A stretch of DNA of 6,654 nt from Streptosporangiaceae bacterium (GTDB lineage Bacteria > Actinomycetota > Actinomycetes > Streptosporangiales > Streptosporangiaceae), in the NCBI GenBank assembly GCA_030038715.1, contig JASHSO010000584.1:1-6654 (forward strand), read 5' to 3'. Made by a program: the position numbers and the translations under genes. Below are positions 6,144 to 6,654 of the stretch, in pieces; the first letter of the stretch is position 1, and the number at the start of each line of letters is the position of its first letter. The notes below the pieces were generated by a model. It searched no databases. It worked only from the letters and a program-made list of their open reading frames with translations, and was not told the DNA's origin.

Positions 6144-6196
6144 GGCTCAGCGAGAGAGCCGAAACGGGCCGCCCCGGCTGACGCGGTGAACCGCGT
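6144..6196. other. Cluster of three consecutive small hairpins upstream of greA
   Basis: The plus strand can form GGCTC-AGCGAGA-GAGCC (6144-6160), CGGG-CCGC-CCCG (6065+100, i.e. 6165-6176) and ACGCGG-TGAA-CCGCGT (6181-6196), all perfect stems separated by 4 bases each. As both flanking genes point away, a terminator is not expected here. The element could be a small RNA, a structured leader, or DNA-level dyads for a regulator. I do not recognise a riboswitch family in it. Confidence 0.35.
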
Positions 6197-6254
6197 GCAG
6201 TTTGCCGGTATCAGTATTTAGCCTACTTAGAAGGGACTTGTTTGCCCTGAGGCA

Positions 6255-6283
6255 TTGACAGGTACGACAGACTTGCAGAGCCT
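6255..6283 (+). promoter_or_regulatory. Candidate greA promoter
   Basis: A perfect -35 hexamer TTGACA (6255-6260) is followed at 17 bases by GAGCCT (6278-6283), which retains only A2 and T6 of the -10 consensus. An overlapping alternative is TTGCAG (6273-6278) with AAGGAT (6295-6300) at 16 bases. Either gives a leader of roughly 50-75 bases before greA. Confidence 0.35.
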
Positions 6284-6348
6284 TGTTAGCCTCGAAGGAT
6301 TACCCCCGAGGGGCGCCATGTCCCGCGGACCAAGTTCCGCAGCCATCC

Positions 6349-6354
6349 GAGGAG
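6349..6354 (+). promoter_or_regulatory. Ribosome binding site of greA
   Basis: GAGGAG lies 5 bases before GTG 6360 and selects this start over an in-frame ATG at 6318, which would add 14 residues absent from known GreA proteins. Confidence 0.7.
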
Positions 6355-6359
6355 TACCC

Positions 6360-6654
6360 GTGACCGAGACCCGCGACGACACCGCTACCTGGCTGACGCA
6401 GGAGGCGTACGGCCGGCTCAAGGCCGAGCTTGACTACCTCTCGGGCCCGGGCCGGATCGAGATCGCGAAGAAGATCGAGGCTGCGCGGGAAGAGGGCGAT
6501 CTCAGGGAAAATGGCGGCTACCACGCCGCCAAGGACCAGCAAGGCATGCAGGAAGCCCGGATCAGGCAGATCGCCCACATCCTGGAGACCGCGCGTGTCG
6601 GCGAACCGCCGCGCACCGATGGTGTAGTCGGCCCTGGCATGACCGTCACGATCA
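6360..6654 (+). CDS. greA: Transcription elongation factor GreA (3' end outside window)
   Basis: GreA enters the RNA polymerase secondary channel and stimulates cleavage of backtracked transcripts, rescuing stalled elongation complexes. The 98 complete codons present cover the N-terminal antiparallel coiled coil (about residues 12-80) and the beginning of the C-terminal FKBP-like domain (DGVVGPGMTVTI). The coiled-coil tip has the essential acidic pair in EEGDLRENGGYHAAK (Asp47, Glu50), equivalent to Asp41/Glu44 of E. coli GreA. WLTQEAYGRLKAEL and the YLSGPGR-IEIAKKI segment are characteristic of actinobacterial GreA. About 65-70 codons are missing at the right edge, judging from the usual ~165-residue length. 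The GTG start has a good Shine-Dalgarno sequence. It is divergent from the small membrane pair. Confidence 0.97.
   Translation, partial: MTETRDDTATWLTQEAYGRLKAELDYLSGPGRIEIAKKIEAAREEGDLRENGGYHAAKDQQGMQEARIRQIAHILETARVGEPPRTDGVVGPGMTVTI

Larger units (their letters stand above)
6016..6359. other. Divergent spacer between membrane pair and greA
   Basis: This 344-base stretch has no supported gene. It holds the ribosome binding site and a candidate promoter of the minus-strand pair, three consecutive hairpins at 6144-6196, a TTGACA-containing candidate greA promoter, and a short direct repeat TTAGCCT (6218-6224 and 6286-6292), each copy followed by GAAGG after 5 and 1 bases. Part of it (6201-6300) is clearly less G/C-rich than the coding DNA around it. 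Confidence 0.6.

Noticed and set aside
6303..6313. CCCC-CGA-GGGG hairpin before greA as a terminator or attenuator
   Set aside because: The stem is only four base pairs with a three-base loop and no U-tract, too weak to claim.
6318..6360. Alternative greA start at ATG 6318 with GAGGGG before it
   Set aside because: It is in frame and not impossible, but the 14 added residues do not occur in known GreA, and GAGGAG is well placed for GTG 6360.

Overview
The window is a chromosomal segment of a high-GC Gram-positive bacterium, almost certainly an actinomycete. The reasons are the strong G/C bias at third codon positions, frequent GTG/TTG starts, a mycothiol S-conjugate amidase (mycothiol is confined to Actinomycetota), a GT87 polyprenyl-sugar-dependent glycosyltransferase and an actinobacterial-type GreA. 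Genus cannot be told from this sequence. No mobile element, rRNA, tRNA or CRISPR array is visible.

Layout from left to right. (1) A kinase of the streptomycin/hydroxyurea phosphotransferase family (+), whose frame is open to the left edge. (2) A nitroreductase-family flavoprotein (+). (3) On the minus strand, mca (mycothiol S-conjugate amidase) followed with a 4-base GTGA overlap by a small one-helix membrane protein. (4) Upstream of mca, also on minus, a cytoplasmic-looking SGNH/GDSL hydrolase. (5) Divergent from it, a ~412-residue integral membrane GT87 glycosyltransferase (+). (6) Convergent with that, two small membrane proteins (minus) overlapping by ATGA. (7) After a ~340-base divergent spacer, the first 98 codons of greA (+), cut by the right edge.

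The scaffold is the mca / small membrane protein / greA neighbourhood known from Mycobacterium tuberculosis (Rv1080c greA, Rv1081c, Rv1082 mca, Rv1083). mca and greA are still divergent and the Rv1083-like protein still follows mca. Here, however, four genes (hydrolase, GT87 enzyme, membrane pair) lie between mca and greA, and no Rv1081c-like gene is seen between them.

The best regulatory signal is a sequence upstream of mca that fits the SigR/SigH (thiol-oxidative stress) promoter consensus, GGGAAT-N19-GTT, in agreement with known control of mycothiol genes. Two genes (nitroreductase, SGNH hydrolase) have -10-like hexamers 5-6 bases before their ATG, suggesting leaderless mRNAs. The divergent spacer before greA holds three small hairpins in a row that no gene explains. 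Mca, the nitroreductase and the antibiotic-kinase-like protein could all serve detoxification, but that functional link is inference from proximity. I see no clearly novel multi-gene system. The least explained parts are the small membrane proteins and the greA leader region.
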